A stretch of DNA of 64,000 nucleotides from Neobacillus dielmonensis (lineage in GTDB: Bacteria; Bacillota; Bacilli; Bacillales; Cytobacillaceae): contig NZ_HG942082.1 in NCBI RefSeq assembly GCF_000612665.1, positions 114,419 to 178,418 of the forward strand. The letters are read 5' to 3'. Within the stretch, counting starts at the first letter, position 1, and every line of letters begins with the position of its first letter. The position numbers and the translations under genes were made by a program. Of the stretch, positions 1 through 9,060 are shown piece by piece. The notes under the pieces are model-generated. The model saw only the letters and a program-made list of their open reading frames with translations. It was not told the DNA's origin and ran no database searches.

Positions 1-171
1 CCGCTGGTCCTCGTCAAAATCACTATTGGCCAGTATCCTTAGCCGGATAGCCTCTCCTGGAATGACAATCGATTCTTTTGCTGCCGCTTCTGTTTTCGGC
101 ATATATAAATTTACCATTGTGGCAAAAGATAAAACTACTAAATAAGCCCAAACAATTATTTTACTATTCAT
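1..171 (-). CDS. spoIIR: Stage II sporulation protein R, N-terminal part (cut by window edge)
   Basis: SpoIIR is the forespore-made secreted signal that triggers SpoIIGA to process pro-sigma-E in the mother cell. Only the first 57 residues are inside the window. They show a start ATG at 171, a hydrophobic export segment at about residues 4-20, and then the family signature IPGEAIRLRILANSD at about residues 37-51. The rest lies beyond position 1. Position next to prmC and prfA matches the B. subtilis order. A sigma-F-like promoter can be placed just upstream. The identification rests on the conserved RLRILANSD stretch and the neighbourhood. Confidence 0.9.
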   Translation of the reverse strand, partial: MNSKIIVWAYLVVLSFATMVNLYMPKTEAAAKESIVIPGEAIRLRILANSDFDEDQR

Positions 172-197
172 TTCTAGCACCGTCCCTTCCCTATCCT

Positions 198-227
198 CAT
201 TGTGGACAGAACGCCAGAATCTTAAAC
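198..227 (-). promoter_or_regulatory. Candidate sigma-F promoter of spoIIR
   Basis: On the minus strand GTTTA (227-223) fits the sigma-F -35 consensus GYWTA. Fifteen bases later GTCCACAATG (207-198) resembles GGNRANANTR with two mismatches. A strong-looking ribosome site GGAAGGG follows before the spoIIR ATG. spoIIR is sigma-F dependent in B. subtilis; the site itself is inference. Confidence 0.4.
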
Positions 228-359
228 TATTAAATTTTACTATTTTTAAAAATAGGGTTTTAAAATTGAAAGTTAATTACCGCTCAAGACGCTTCGCTAT
301 CCGCTCCAATCAACGGTTGGCAAAAGGCAAAGGATGCGAAAAATTGCGGGAGTTGGTTT

Positions 360-485
360 TACCAACGGACTTTACTGATTTATCAACCATCAGAAACAAT
401 TTACCGGCACTATCTTTCCATCTACCGGCGAATGGCGCCAACTTACCGGCACTTCCTCCCCTATTACCGGCAGTTCACCTATTTC
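360..485. repeat. 21-bp-period array, core TACCGGC (array 1)
   Basis: TACCGGC begins at 402, 423, 444 and 465, exactly 21 bp apart. Degenerate copies in the same phase are TATCAAC at 381 and TACCAAC at 360. The 14 bases between cores are all different. The array fills the spacer between the prmC terminator and spoIIR. The reading frame that runs through it only gives an LPA-heptad pattern and has no ribosome site, so I do not call it a gene. The same core and the same TATCAAC variant recur at 28971-29090. The remainder of 172-359 shows nothing beyond the spoIIR promoter. Confidence 0.85.
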
Positions 486-495
486 CCACCAACCA

Positions 496-531
496 TAAAA
501 AAAACGAATGGACCCCAAACCGTCCATTCGT
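496..531 (-). terminator. Intrinsic terminator of prmC
   Basis: Stem ACGAATGGAC / GTCCATTCGT (504-513 with 522-531) is followed on the minus strand by eight U residues (503-496), directly after the prmC stop. Confidence 0.85.
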
Positions 532-534
532 CCC

Positions 535-1398
535 TTAAAACCCTATCTCCGCAAACACCATCCGGTCTTTACCGTTAATGTCATTGACCACATCCACTTT
601 AGCTTTCGAAAAAGTTCCGCGTAACAACGCAGCAACCGCTTCGCCTTGCCCGGCACCAATCTCAAAACCGACGAGCGCCTGAGGAGCCAGAACCTGCGGC
701 AATTCAGTCATAAACCGACGGTAAAAATCCAGCCCATCCTCGCCGGCAAACAGGGCCTGATGCGGTTCATGTTCTGTTACCACTTCCGACATCCAAGACT
801 GATCCCTCAGTGGAATATAAGGAGGATTAGACATCACCACATCCAGCTTCTCGCCACCAGTGATAAACGGCTGCAGCAAATCCCCCTGTATCCACCGGAC
901 TTCCGCCTCGAGCTGTTCCGCATTCTCACGTGCCACCGCCAATGACTCCTCGGCAATATCCGTCCCCGAAACCTCCAAGAATGCTGCTTCCAGTTTCATT
1001 GAAATCGCAATCGCACCACTGCCTGTGCCAATGTCCACCAACTTCAATCCCTGCTTTTGTCCAAAAAGCTGCTGAATCCGTTGCAGCGCCCCATAAACAA
1101 GCTCTTCCGTCTCCGGCCTAGGAATCAAGACAGCCGGATTTACCACGAACGTCCGGCCATAGAACTCTTCCGTACCGATCAGATACTGAACCGGAACACC
1201 GCGGACATGTTCAAATACCGCCGCCTCAAAAGATGTCCACACCGAATCCGGCAGGTCTTCCCTGACATTGGCAAACAACTGGGCCCGGGACATACCGGTT
1301 AAGTGCCGCAGCAGCAATTCCCCTGCATTTTCATCCCGGCCGTTTTCCGTTAAAAAAGAAGAAGCCCATTTCAGAGCTTCGAAAACTTTTTTACTCAT
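535..1398 (-). CDS. prmC: Peptide chain release factor N5-glutamine methyltransferase
   Basis: PrmC methylates the glutamine of the GGQ motif of release factors 1 and 2 with S-adenosylmethionine. The protein (287 residues from this start) has the N-terminal helical substrate-binding part, the SAM-binding glycine motif [12 protein letters not shown] and the catalytic NPPYI signature. The start [12 protein letters not shown] is chosen because it aligns with B. subtilis PrmC and overlaps the prfA stop by only 8 bases, which indicates translational coupling. A TTG 36 bases upstream would extend the protein by 12 residues. Its substrate gene prfA lies immediately upstream, as in most Firmicutes. 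The exact start is uncertain because neither choice has a clear Shine-Dalgarno. Confidence 0.93.
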   Translation of the reverse strand: MSKKVFEALKWASSFLTENGRDENAGELLLRHLTGMSRAQLFANVREDLPDSVWTSFEAAVFEHVRGVPVQYLIGTEEFYGRTFVVNPAVLIPRPETEELVYGALQRIQQLFGQKQGLKLVDIGTGSGAIAISMKLEAAFLEVSGTDIAEESLAVARENAEQLEAEVRWIQGDLLQPFITGGEKLDVVMSNPPYIPLRDQSWMSEVVTEHEPHQALFAGEDGLDFYRRFMTELPQVLAPQALVGFEIGAGQGEAVAALLRGTFSKAKVDVVNDINGKDRMVFAEIGF

Positions 1399-2464
1399 TT
1401 GAGGCATTTTCCAATCGTTTTGCTTGGTCATCAAGGATCAGCGCCTCAATCACTTCATCCAGCTTGCCCTCGATGATTTGGTCGAGCTTTTGGATGGTCA
1501 ATCCGATGCGGTGGTCGGTTACCCGGTTTTGCGGATAGTTGTAAGTACGGATCCGCTCTGAACGGTCACCTGTACCAACAGCTGATTTACGAACTTCATC
1601 GTATTCTGCCTGGGCTTCCTGCTGGAACTTATCGTAAACCCGCGCCCGCAAAATTTTCATCGCCTTATCCTTGTTTTTATGCTGAGACCGTTCGTCCTGA
1701 CTGGTTGCGACAATACCGGTCGGGATGTGGGTTAACCGTACCGCAGACATGGTAGTGTTAACGCTCTGTCCGCCGGCGCCGCTTGATGCGAACGTATCAA
1801 AACGGATATCTTTATCATTAATTTCAATATCAAATTCCTCAACTTCCGGCAAAGCTGCCACTGTTGCTGTCGACGTGTGAATCCGGCCGCCTGATTCGGT
1901 TTCCGGCACACGTTGAACCCGGTGCGCGCCATTTTCATACTTCAACTTGGAAAATGCGCCTTGGCCGGTAATCATGAAGATGATTTCCTTGTAGCCGCCA
2001 AGACCTGTTTCGTTGGCATCAATCACTTCGGTTTTCCAGCCTTGTGTTTCGGCATAGCGGCTGTACATCCGGTAAAGGGTGCCTGCAAACAGTGCAGCCT
2101 CTTCTCCGCCTGCTGCGCCGCGGATTTCCATGATAACGTTTTTGTCATCGTTCGGGTCTTTTGGAACCAAAAGGATTTTTAGCTTTTCTTCTAAATCAAC
2201 AATTTGCGCTTCTAGGTCGTGCATTTCTTCCTTGACCATCTCGCGCATCTCTGCATCCAGTTTTTCCTCCAACATTGCTTTGGCATCCTGCAGCTGAGAT
2301 TTCGCGTCTTTATACTGACGATAAACAGCTACGGTTTCTTGCAAGTCTGCCTGCTCTTTGGAGTATTCACGCAGTTTTTTGGTATCATTAATAATCTCTG
2401 GATCGCTCAAAAGCTCATTCAATCTTTCATAGCGGTCCTCAACTGATTGCAAACGATCGAACAC
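1391..2464 (-). CDS. prfA: Peptide chain release factor 1
   Basis: RF1 reads UAA and UAG in the ribosomal A site and triggers peptidyl-tRNA hydrolysis. The 357-residue length is normal. The catalytic GGQ sits in [12 protein letters not shown] (domain 3) and the codon-recognition tripeptide region reads RVPETES. The N-terminal third is a helical, charged domain. GTG start with GAGGTG eight bases upstream. Forms a coupled pair with prmC, whose product methylates this GGQ. Confidence 0.97.
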   Translation of the reverse strand: MFDRLQSVEDRYERLNELLSDPEIINDTKKLREYSKEQADLQETVAVYRQYKDAKSQLQDAKAMLEEKLDAEMREMVKEEMHDLEAQIVDLEEKLKILLVPKDPNDDKNVIMEIRGAAGGEEAALFAGTLYRMYSRYAETQGWKTEVIDANETGLGGYKEIIFMITGQGAFSKLKYENGAHRVQRVPETESGGRIHTSTATVAALPEVEEFDIEINDKDIRFDTFASSGAGGQSVNTTMSAVRLTHIPTGIVATSQDERSQHKNKDKAMKILRARVYDKFQQEAQAEYDEVRKSAVGTGDRSERIRTYNYPQNRVTDHRIGLTIQKLDQIIEGKLDEVIEALILDDQAKRLENASNE

Positions 2465-2590
2465 AGTTCTTCACCTCATATTTTTACTTATCTATATAAA
2501 AAACGTTCTTTTTATTAGTCCATAACATTCTAATTATAGTATAGGAGCATAACAAGGTCAAAACCAATTGATAGAAAATTTTTCACCCAC

Positions 2591-2818
2591 GAGGCCTGTC
2601 GTCCATCAAAGTAACACTTTAACACAGCGGGGGCCTGTCCCCCATCACAGTAACGCTTTATCACGGCGGGGGCCTGTCCCCCATCACAGTAACGCTTTAT
2701 CACAGCGGGGGCCTGTCCCCCATCACAGTAACGCTTTATCACAGCGGGGGCCTGTCCCCCATCATAGTATCGCTTTATCACGGCGGGGGCTGTCCCCCAC
2801 CATAGCACAGCTTTAATG
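2591..2818. repeat. 39-bp tandem repeat array, six units, GGGGGCCTGTCCCCC family
   Basis: About six near-identical units of 39 bp, each with an imperfect G5/C5 palindrome GGGGGCCTGTCCCCC followed by ATCACAGTAACGCTTTATCAC. The array fills the 416-base gap between prfA and the downstream lipoprotein gene. Open frames on both strands are 13-residue repeats with no ribosome site and are treated as artefacts of the repeat. Units are more alike in the middle than at the edges. Related arrays lie at 4221, 15208, 28586, 32394, 58478 and 63917. Confidence 0.95.
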
Positions 2819-2880
2819 CAGTGATGACAGCTCCCCCCAGCCCAGTTACGACAAAAAACATGCCCTGTAAACAGAGCATG

Positions 2881-3384
2881 TTATCTTCGGTCTTCTTTTA
2901 CTTTTACTTCGATATTGTAGCGTGGCAGTGCTTGGACGAGTTTGCGGTGCAGACGGGCTTCGGCGTCGTTTTTGTCACGGTCGCTGAGCATGCCTTTTTT
3001 ATAAACGGTTACCCACATTCTGTCCCCGTTGATCCAGATAGAGTCCGGAACAAATTCATTTGTATCGGCAATGGCCCGTTTGGCCTGATTGATGTCGTTG
3101 CCTTCGTTTGTTCCACCGGCTTCACTGCCGCTTCCCGTTCGATTCAAATCAAGGAAGTTAGGATTTTGATTCGTGATATCATCTTCTACCTGGTGCTGAT
3201 CATTTTTTCCGCGATCATTGGTAAAGTCACGGACCCCCGCATTGTCTTCGCGATTCATAACCTTCGGTGCACTCTCTTTCCCTTTGCGTGCATCGTAAAC
3301 GGTATTATCGGCTGTATGGTCACCCTGACAGCCAGCTAGAGCCATCAATAACAAGATTAATGAGAAAAAGGTCCACTTTTTCAA
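2881..3384 (-). CDS. YhcN/YlaJ-family sporulation lipoprotein
   Basis: A predicted lipoprotein of about 167 residues. After a basic start and a hydrophobic stretch the lipobox LAGC appears at about residues 16-19, followed by a long acidic, low-complexity region rich in D, N, G and E. The C-terminal part (about residues 80-150), with an IADTNEFVPDSIWINGDRMWVTV-type segment, resembles YhcN/YlaJ spore lipoproteins. I choose the TTG at 3384 because GGGAGGTG lies six bases upstream; a GTG at 3393 abuts the ribosome site. Family members in B. subtilis belong to the forespore inner membrane, which fits the spore-forming host. Placement between prfA and tdk differs from B. subtilis. Exact function unknown. 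Confidence 0.75.
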   Translation of the reverse strand: MKKWTFFSLILLLMALAGCQGDHTADNTVYDARKGKESAPKVMNREDNAGVRDFTNDRGKNDQHQVEDDITNQNPNFLDLNRTGSGSEAGGTNEGNDINQAKRAIADTNEFVPDSIWINGDRMWVTVYKKGMLSDRDKNDAEARLHRKLVQALPRYNIEVKVKEDRR

Positions 3385-3450
3385 TATAGACACCTCCCAT
3401 TACTATCTTGCCCCCGGTCTCTGACCACTCCTCAAGTGAAATACTTCCAA

Positions 3451-3485
3451 AGCAAAAGAGGTACCAGGATAACTCCTGATACCTC
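3451..3485 (-). terminator. Intrinsic terminator of tdk
   Basis: Stem GAGGTATCAGGA / TCCTGGTACCTC with a four-base loop, then TTTTGCTTT on the minus strand, just after the tdk stop. Confidence 0.75.
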
Positions 3486-3493
3486 CAAAACTT

Positions 3494-4105
3494 TTATACG
3501 TTTTCCTCAACCGCTTGCCGATAGGTTGTGGACTGAGGCACTTCATGATGATGGCGGCAGCGTGGTTCGTACGCCTCTGATGCACCGACTAGAATGACTG
3601 GATCATGATACGATGCCGGTCTTCCATTAATCAGGCGCTGAGTGCGGCTAGCTGGAGAACCACATACCGTGCACACAGCCTGAAGCTTAGTCACTGATTC
3701 CGCAATTGCCATCAAGGCAGGCATCTGGCCAAACGGCTCGCCGCGGAAATCCTGGTCGAGCCCCGCCAAAATCACCCGATGACCACTGTTGGCCAACTGC
3801 TGCACGACCCTGACAATACCTTCATCAAAAAACTGTGCTTCATCTATTGCGATAATATCTGTTTCCGCTTCTACATGGTGAAGAATCTCGATGGAATGGG
3901 AAATAGGTCTCGCATGAAAGGAAGATCCATTATGGGATACAACAGACTGATCGCTATAGCGATTATCAATTTTCGGCTTAAACACGGCAATCTTCTGCTT
4001 TGCAAATTGCGCACGTTTCACACGGCGAATCAATTCCTCCGACTTGCCAGAAAACATACTACCGCATATCACTTCGACCCATCCAGTTTGCTTCATTAAA
4101 TACAT
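3494..4105 (-). CDS. tdk: Thymidine kinase
   Basis: Type II thymidine kinase of the pyrimidine salvage pathway, ATP-dependent, cytosolic tetramer. The P-loop GSMFSGKS is near the N-terminus, the catalytic DEAQFF lies in the middle, and the structural zinc ligands are in [13 protein letters not shown] and the RCRHHHEVP segment. Length 203 residues. The start [15 protein letters not shown] is preferred over an upstream ATG because AAGGAGA lies eight bases before it and it aligns with B. subtilis Tdk. Lies upstream of the release-factor genes as in B. subtilis. Confidence 0.96.
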   Translation of the reverse strand: MYLMKQTGWVEVICGSMFSGKSEELIRRVKRAQFAKQKIAVFKPKIDNRYSDQSVVSHNGSSFHARPISHSIEILHHVEAETDIIAIDEAQFFDEGIVRVVQQLANSGHRVILAGLDQDFRGEPFGQMPALMAIAESVTKLQAVCTVCGSPASRTQRLINGRPASYHDPVILVGASEAYEPRCRHHHEVPQSTTYRQAVEENV

Positions 4106-4220
4106 AAACGGCGTCTCCTTCCTCATTACGAACCCTTTACAAATTTCTTTAAGTATTCAAATTCTATGCTAAGCATATAAGTATATCATCTTCGATTAAG
4201 CCCCAAAGCATGTATGGCAC

Positions 4221-4318
4221 TGGGGGCCTGTCCCCCATCACAGTAACGCATTAACACGGCGGGGGCCTGTCCCCCACCGGAGTAATGCTTTAGTGCGGCA
4301 GGGGACTGCTGCCCCCCG
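4221..4318. repeat. 39-bp repeat array, three units, GGGGGCCTGTCCCCC family
   Basis: Three units of the same family as at 2591, the last one diverged (GGGGACTGCTGCCCCCC). Fills the spacer between rpmE and tdk. Confidence 0.9.
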
Positions 4319-4323
4319 CGCCA

Positions 4324-4361
4324 AATAAAAAACAGGCAAGTAGGTTTCTGCTTGCCTGTTT
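4324..4361 (-). terminator. Intrinsic terminator of rpmE
   Basis: AACAGGCAAG pairs with CTTGCCTGTT (4331-4340 with 4351-4360) and is followed by a U-run on the minus strand. Confidence 0.85.
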
Positions 4362-4370
4362 CTGTCGCAA

Positions 4371-4577
4371 TTATTGTTGCTTAAGGCCGTATTTTTTGTT
4401 GAATCGGTCAACACGTCCGCCAGCTTCAGCGAATTTTTGACGACCAGTATAGAATGGATGGCATTCAGAGCAAGTTTCTACACGGATTTCGTTTTTAACG
4501 GAACCAGTTTCGAAAGTGTTGCCGCATGCGCAAGTCACCTTTACTGTTTTATAATTTGGATGAATTCCTGCTTTCAT
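4371..4577 (-). CDS. rpmE: 50S ribosomal protein L31 (zinc-binding type)
   Basis: L31 of the large ribosomal subunit, 68 residues. The zinc-binding form is shown by CACG near residue 17 and CSEC near residue 37; the C-terminal [13 protein letters not shown] is nearly identical to B. subtilis. The start MKAGIHPN is chosen because AAGGAGA lies eight bases upstream. An ATG nine bases earlier overlaps the ribosome site. Located between rho and tdk as in B. subtilis. A strong promoter and a leader stem-loop lie upstream. Confidence 0.97.
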   Translation of the reverse strand: MKAGIHPNYKTVKVTCACGNTFETGSVKNEIRVETCSECHPFYTGRQKFAEAGGRVDRFNKKYGLKQQ

Positions 4578-4627
4578 TCTTTTCATCTCCTTCCGCCCTG
4601 AATCATGTTCGAAACAGAGTTATCGTA

Positions 4628-4717
4628 AAGTGCTTGTCTGGATAGAACAAACACTTGGTATCAAAAAAACTAAAAACACACTGACCCCATTATAACAGGG
4701 TAACCTGTCATTTTCAA
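4628..4717 (-). promoter_or_regulatory. rpmE promoter and leader stem-loop
   Basis: TTGAAA (4717-4712), 17-base spacer, TATAAT (4694-4689) is a near-consensus sigma-A promoter. The leader of about 105 bases contains a stem-loop in which AAGTGTTTGT pairs with ACAAGCACTT (4656-4628). Such a leader structure could serve autoregulation by a ribosomal protein; that role is inference. Confidence 0.7.
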
Positions 4718-4820
4718 GTTGGGATTTTTAGGAATCCCTCAATTTTTTATATCCATTCGCAATTCAATCCACGTGGAAATAGGTGAATCTAAACAAAAAG
4801 CAGACCCTGACGGCGAACGC

Positions 4821-6089
4821 CTATGACCGGCGCATCATCTTTAATTCTTCGCCAATTTGGTCAAAGAAATCCTGGTTGGATTTGGTTTGCCTTAATTTTT
4901 TCAAGAAACGTTCGGCAAAGTCTGGTGAGTCTGACATTGATTTGCGCATGGACCATAATTTGTCGAGATGATCTTTTGGAATCAACAGCTCTTCTTTCCG
5001 TGTACCAGAACGGCGAATATCCAATGCAGGGAAAATCCGGCGCTCAGCCAGCTGGCGATCCAAATGAAGCTCCATATTACCGGTCCCTTTGAATTCTTCG
5101 TAAATTACATCGTCCATTCGGGAACCCGTATCAACCAGCGCTGTCGCTAAAATCGTCAAGCTGCCGCCCTCTTCAATGTTTCGGGCTGCTCCAAAGAACC
5201 GCTTTGGACGGTGGAACGCGGCCGGATCAATACCACCCGATAATGTACGTCCGCTTGGCGGGATGACAAGGTTATAAGCCCGTGCCAAACGCGTGATACT
5301 ATCCATCAAAATCACAACATCCCGCTTGTGCTCAACCAAACGCATCGCCCGGTCTAACACGAGCTCAGCAACTTTGATATGGTTCTCCGGCACCTCATCA
5401 AACGTCGAGCTGACAACATCGCCAGCAACAGAACGTTCGATATCGGTAACCTCTTCCGGACGCTCATCGATCAACAGCATAATCAATTCAACCTCAGGAT
5501 GGTTGGTAGTAATGCTATTGGCAATCTCTTTTAATAACATCGTTTTACCAGCCTTTGGCGGTGCCACGATCAAACCACGCTGGCCAAAGCCAACCGGCGC
5601 CACCAAATCCATAATCCTGGTGGACAGCTTTTCCCGGGTCGTCTCCAATTTCATCATTCGATTTGGATAGAGCGGTGTTAAAGCTGGGAAATATACCCGC
5701 TCTTTCGCCGATTCCGGGTCCTCCCCGTTTACTGCCTCAACATGAAGCAATCCAAAATACCGTTCATTTTCTTTTGGAGGCCGCACCTTGCCGGATACCT
5801 TGTCCCCATTGCGCAGGTCAAAACGGCGGATTTGCGATGCGGAAATATAAATATCTTCAGAACTTGGAGAATAGTTAATTGGCCGCAGGAAGCCGAAGCC
5901 CTCCGACTGAATAATTTCCAAAACGCCTTCCATGAAAAAATAGCCCTGCTGTTCTGCCCGCGATTTTAAAATCGCAAAAATAAGTTCTTTTTTCGTCAAC
6001 TTGCTGTAATAGGTCACTTTATACTCGCGCGCAAGCTCATAAAGCTCCTTCAGCTTCATATTTTCTAATATCGATATGGTTAATTCCAT
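4821..6089 (-). CDS. rho: Transcription termination factor Rho
   Basis: Hexameric RNA-dependent ATPase that ends transcription at unstructured C-rich RNA. 422 residues: N-terminal Rho domain with the SAP-like helices, the OSB/cold-shock RNA-binding fold at about 55-130 (EGFGFLRP), then the RecA-like motor with Walker A APPKAGKT and Walker [14 protein letters not shown]. Matches B. subtilis Rho over its length, including the start region [17 protein letters not shown]. Transcribed with its own leader of about 140 bases. Confidence 0.97.
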   Translation of the reverse strand: MELTISILENMKLKELYELAREYKVTYYSKLTKKELIFAILKSRAEQQGYFFMEGVLEIIQSEGFGFLRPINYSPSSEDIYISASQIRRFDLRNGDKVSGKVRPPKENERYFGLLHVEAVNGEDPESAKERVYFPALTPLYPNRMMKLETTREKLSTRIMDLVAPVGFGQRGLIVAPPKAGKTMLLKEIANSITTNHPEVELIMLLIDERPEEVTDIERSVAGDVVSSTFDEVPENHIKVAELVLDRAMRLVEHKRDVVILMDSITRLARAYNLVIPPSGRTLSGGIDPAAFHRPKRFFGAARNIEEGGSLTILATALVDTGSRMDDVIYEEFKGTGNMELHLDRQLAERRIFPALDIRRSGTRKEELLIPKDHLDKLWSMRKSMSDSPDFAERFLKKLRQTKSNQDFFDQIGEELKMMRRS

Positions 6090-6236
6090 GTGTACACCAC
6101 GCCTTAATATTTTTCCGTCATATCCGCTTGTTAAATTGAGCCGGAGATGATGTAGGTTGTTTAATAGAGGAGGAAATAGAAGTTAAAAAAGAAATGAATA
6201 AAACAGCAGAAAAAATACATAATAAAAACAATTTCT

Positions 6237-6266
6237 ATTTTACCCTCTTAATAAAAAAATAATCAA
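6237..6266 (-). promoter_or_regulatory. Candidate rho promoter
   Basis: TTGATT (6266-6261), 18-base spacer, TAAAAT (6242-6237) on the minus strand. This is the only sigma-A-like element I see in the 311-base gap between glpX and rho; the rest of the gap is an AT-rich leader without an open frame. Confidence 0.5.
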
Positions 6267-6363
6267 CAAATTTTTTTCCGATTCGGTACATAGGAAAAGA
6301 TTTCCGAAGGGGTCCTGTTGGAGATGTTGGAGTGAGCTGTTCATCATTGAAATGGTCAAGGGC

Positions 6364-6387
6364 TCAGGGACATCGCTGCATCCCTGA
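6364..6387 (-). terminator. Stem-loop after glpX
   Basis: TCAGGGA and TCCCTGA (6364-6370, 6381-6387) form a short hairpin just downstream of the glpX stop, but no U-run follows. It may be a weak or factor-dependent terminator or an mRNA end-protecting structure. Confidence 0.4.
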
Positions 6388-6400
6388 CACCCTATCCAAT

Positions 6401-7360
6401 CTATAATACTAAATTTGGCTTTTTATTCAAGCTATGACGGCCTTCCACAAACCGGACCGTACCGGATTTTGCCCGCATAACAAGAGAATGGGTTGTTCCG
6501 TATGTGCCTTTAAATTGGACACCGCGCAACAACTCGCCATCAGTAACGCCAGTCGCTGCAAAAATCGCATCGTCGCCTTTCACCAAGTCTTCCATTCGAA
6601 GGATCTGATTGACATCCAAGCCCATCTTCTTACAGCGTTCTAATTCTGCATCGCTTTGCGGTAAAAGTTTGCCGAGAATTTCTCCGCCAAGGCATTTGAG
6701 AGCAACAGCTGAAAGCACTCCCTCTGGGGCACCACCGGAACCAAACAGAATGTCGACACCCGTGTTATCGAAGGCCGTATTGATCGCACCAGCGACATCA
6801 CCATCGTTAATCAATTTAATCCGGGCACCCGCTTCACGGAGCTGATGAATAATCTGTTCGTGGCGTGGACGATTCAAGACGATGGCCACCACGTCTTCAA
6901 TGTCCTTATTTTTCGCTTTAGCCACGGCTTTCAAATTATCAATTACAGACGCATTGATATCCACTTGGCCAACTGCTTCCGGACCGACTGCAATTTTTTC
7001 CATATACATATCAGGTGCATGAAGCAGGTTTCCATGGTCAGCAACCGCCACAACGGCTAAGGCATTCCAGCCGCCAGAAGCTAAAATATTGGTCCCTTCA
7101 AGCGGGTCAACAGCGACATCCACTCGTGGGCCATAGCCGTTTCCGAGCTTTTCTCCAATATAAAGCATTGGGGCCTCATCCATTTCCCCTTCGCCAATGA
7201 CAACTGTTCCTTTCATCGGAATTGTATCAAACACATTCCGCATGGCTGATGTAGCGGCACCGTCCGCTTCGTCTTTTTTTCCGCGACCCATCCACCGGGC
7301 TGAAGCAAGGGCAGCACCCTCAGTTACCCTGACAAGTTCCATTGATAAACTACGTTCCAT
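6401..7360 (-). CDS. glpX: Class II fructose-1,6-bisphosphatase
   Basis: Hydrolyses fructose 1,6-bisphosphate to fructose 6-phosphate in gluconeogenesis. 319 residues, the normal GlpX length. The metal and phosphate motifs are visible: [10 protein letters not shown] at about residues 56-65 and [12 protein letters not shown] at about 80-91. GSGGAPEG appears in the second half. GGGAG lies upstream of the ATG. Located between murA2 and rho as B. subtilis ywjI, in the same block as the aldolase and transaldolase genes. Confidence 0.95.
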   Translation of the reverse strand: MERSLSMELVRVTEGAALASARWMGRGKKDEADGAATSAMRNVFDTIPMKGTVVIGEGEMDEAPMLYIGEKLGNGYGPRVDVAVDPLEGTNILASGGWNALAVVAVADHGNLLHAPDMYMEKIAVGPEAVGQVDINASVIDNLKAVAKAKNKDIEDVVAIVLNRPRHEQIIHQLREAGARIKLINDGDVAGAINTAFDNTGVDILFGSGGAPEGVLSAVALKCLGGEILGKLLPQSDAELERCKKMGLDVNQILRMEDLVKGDDAIFAATGVTDGELLRGVQFKGTYGTTHSLVMRAKSGTVRFVEGRHSLNKKPNLVL

Positions 7361-7479
7361 TTCGTGTCATCTCCCGTTTCTCTTTTGCAAACAGCTCTCC
7401 CACTAGTCATTCTCTATGATCTGCTTGTCCTATCAACTGCAATTGCAAAATACACAGTGGAATCAGTTCCGCTGTTATT

Positions 7480-8766
7480 CTAGGTGTTTTTTAAATGTTC
7501 AACTTCTTCCTTGGTCATTTCTTCCCGCCATGCGGTAGCGCCAAGGCCGTTTAATTTTTCAACCAGATTGCTATAACCGCGGTCGATATGCTCAAGTCCC
7601 GTCACTTCGGTGATTCCTTCTGCCATCAAACCAGCGATAACCAAAGCCGCTCCTGCCCGCAGGTCGCTTGCTTTGACTTTAGCCCCCTGCAGCTGCACAG
7701 GACCGTTAATGATAGCCGAACGGCCTTCGACTTTAATATTGGCATTCATGCGCCGTAATTCATCAATATGCTTAAATCTGGCCCCATAAATTGTATCGGT
7801 CACAACACTAGAGCCCGTTGACCTCGTTAGCAGCGTCGTAAACGGCTGCTGCAGGTCGGTTGGAAACCCAGGATACACCAGCGTTTTAATATCAACTGCC
7901 TTTAGCTTGGTCGCACCGCCTACAAACACCTGGTCATCGCCCGTTTCCACCGGAACGCCCATTTCCCGGAGCTTGGCAATCAGCGACTCTAAATGCTGCG
8001 GGATTACGTTATCCACCAGCACCCCTTCGCCCATAGCCGCTCCAATAATCATATAGGTGCCGGCTTCAATCCGGTCCGGTATAATCGTGTGCTGACAGCC
8101 ATGGAGGCTTTCAACGCCATCGATTCGGATAATATCGGTTCCGGCGCCTTTGATTTTGGCTCCCATATTGGTCAACAGGGTGGCCACATCAATAATCTCT
8201 GGTTCTTTTGCGGCATTTTCAATAATCGTCCGGCCTTTAGCCTTCACAGCAGCCAGCATGATATTGATGGTTGCCCCGACGCTTACCACATCAAGATAAA
8301 TTCTAGCACCACGCAGCTCATCGGCCCTTAAGTAAATGGCGCCTTGCTCGTTGGTGATTTGGGCACCAAGCGCTTCAAAACCCTTTATATGTTGGTCGAT
8401 CGGTCTTGGCCCTAAATGGCAGCCGCCTGGCAGACCAATGACCGCCTTTTTAAACCGTCCGAGCATCGCCCCCATCAAGTAATAGGAGGCGCGCAATTTT
8501 TTCACCTTACCGTTAGGCAGCGGCATGGAAATCATAGTGGACGGGTCAACCGTCATTTCTTCCTCTGTAATCTGCACTTTTCCGCCAATCTCTTCGAGAA
8601 GATCCTTTAAAATCTCCACATCCGATATATGCGGCAATCCTTCAATTGTAACAGGTGATTCTGCAAGTATGGTGGCGGGAATCAAGGCAACCGCACTATT
8701 CTTTGCCCCACTGATTCGAACTGTTCCCTTTAACGGATATCCGCCCGCTATTTTAAGTTTTTCCAT
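7480..8766 (-). CDS. murA2: UDP-N-acetylglucosamine 1-carboxyvinyltransferase (second paralogue)
   Basis: MurA-type enzyme that transfers enolpyruvate from PEP to UDP-GlcNAc, the first committed step of peptidoglycan synthesis. 428 residues. The N-terminal [19 protein letters not shown] signature has the substrate-binding lysine and asparagine, and the active-site cysteine is in [11 protein letters not shown]. It sits in the glpX/ywjH block, so it corresponds to B. subtilis murAB (murZ), not the major murAA. The start MEKLKIAGG has GGGAG five bases upstream; an in-frame ATG 30 bases earlier is discarded. Confidence 0.95.
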   Translation of the reverse strand: MEKLKIAGGYPLKGTVRISGAKNSAVALIPATILAESPVTIEGLPHISDVEILKDLLEEIGGKVQITEEEMTVDPSTMISMPLPNGKVKKLRASYYLMGAMLGRFKKAVIGLPGGCHLGPRPIDQHIKGFEALGAQITNEQGAIYLRADELRGARIYLDVVSVGATINIMLAAVKAKGRTIIENAAKEPEIIDVATLLTNMGAKIKGAGTDIIRIDGVESLHGCQHTIIPDRIEAGTYMIIGAAMGEGVLVDNVIPQHLESLIAKLREMGVPVETGDDQVFVGGATKLKAVDIKTLVYPGFPTDLQQPFTTLLTRSTGSSVVTDTIYGARFKHIDELRRMNANIKVEGRSAIINGPVQLQGAKVKASDLRAGAALVIAGLMAEGITEVTGLEHIDRGYSNLVEKLNGLGATAWREEMTKEEVEHLKNT

Positions 8767-8988
8767 TTTCGACTCCCTTCTATGGTCTGTGTTCATCGTG
8801 AATGATTGGAATGGGTCGTCTTACATTTTCGTAAGCGCTGTATTTATTTCCATCATAGGCTACTTGAACACGAACTATACGTATTCCAAACTAGGGCCTT
8901 TGGTTTTTATATAAAAAATGCAGAAAAACTTTGTTGTAAATTTTTCCAACATTAACAGCCAAATTCCGACAGAATGTCTACCTAATAG

Positions 8989-9042
8989 TTTACACGAAAA
9001 CGTTCTATTCATGTAACCCTATAACAAAAATTTACACGAAAA
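8989..9042. repeat. Repeated TTTACACGAAAA elements upstream of murA2
   Basis: TTTACACGAAAA occurs at 8989-9000 and again at 9031-9042, 42 bp apart. Between them TTCATGTAA (9008-9016) is an inverted copy, so TTACACGAA-N9-TTCATGTAA forms an imperfect operator-like palindrome. They lie in the 294-base region upstream of murA2. Could be a regulator site or an eroded periodic array. Confidence 0.5.
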
Positions 9043-9060
9043 TGGAAAAACCGTAAATAC

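Noticed and set aside
200..538. 112-residue frame with LPA heptads
   Set aside because: It follows the 21-bp repeat period, lacks a ribosome site and overlaps the spoIIR promoter and the prmC terminator.
2530..2816. Open frames on both strands over the 39-bp repeats (also at 58473-58694 and 15102-15398)
   Set aside because: They only translate the tandem repeat, have no ribosome site and exist on both strands.
2591..2818. CRISPR array
   Set aside because: Units are tandem and nearly identical with no unique spacers, and no cas genes are nearby.
4766..4780. Second parS-like CACGTG palindrome
   Set aside because: Only TCCACGTGGA matches; the outer TGTT/AACA bases of parS are absent.
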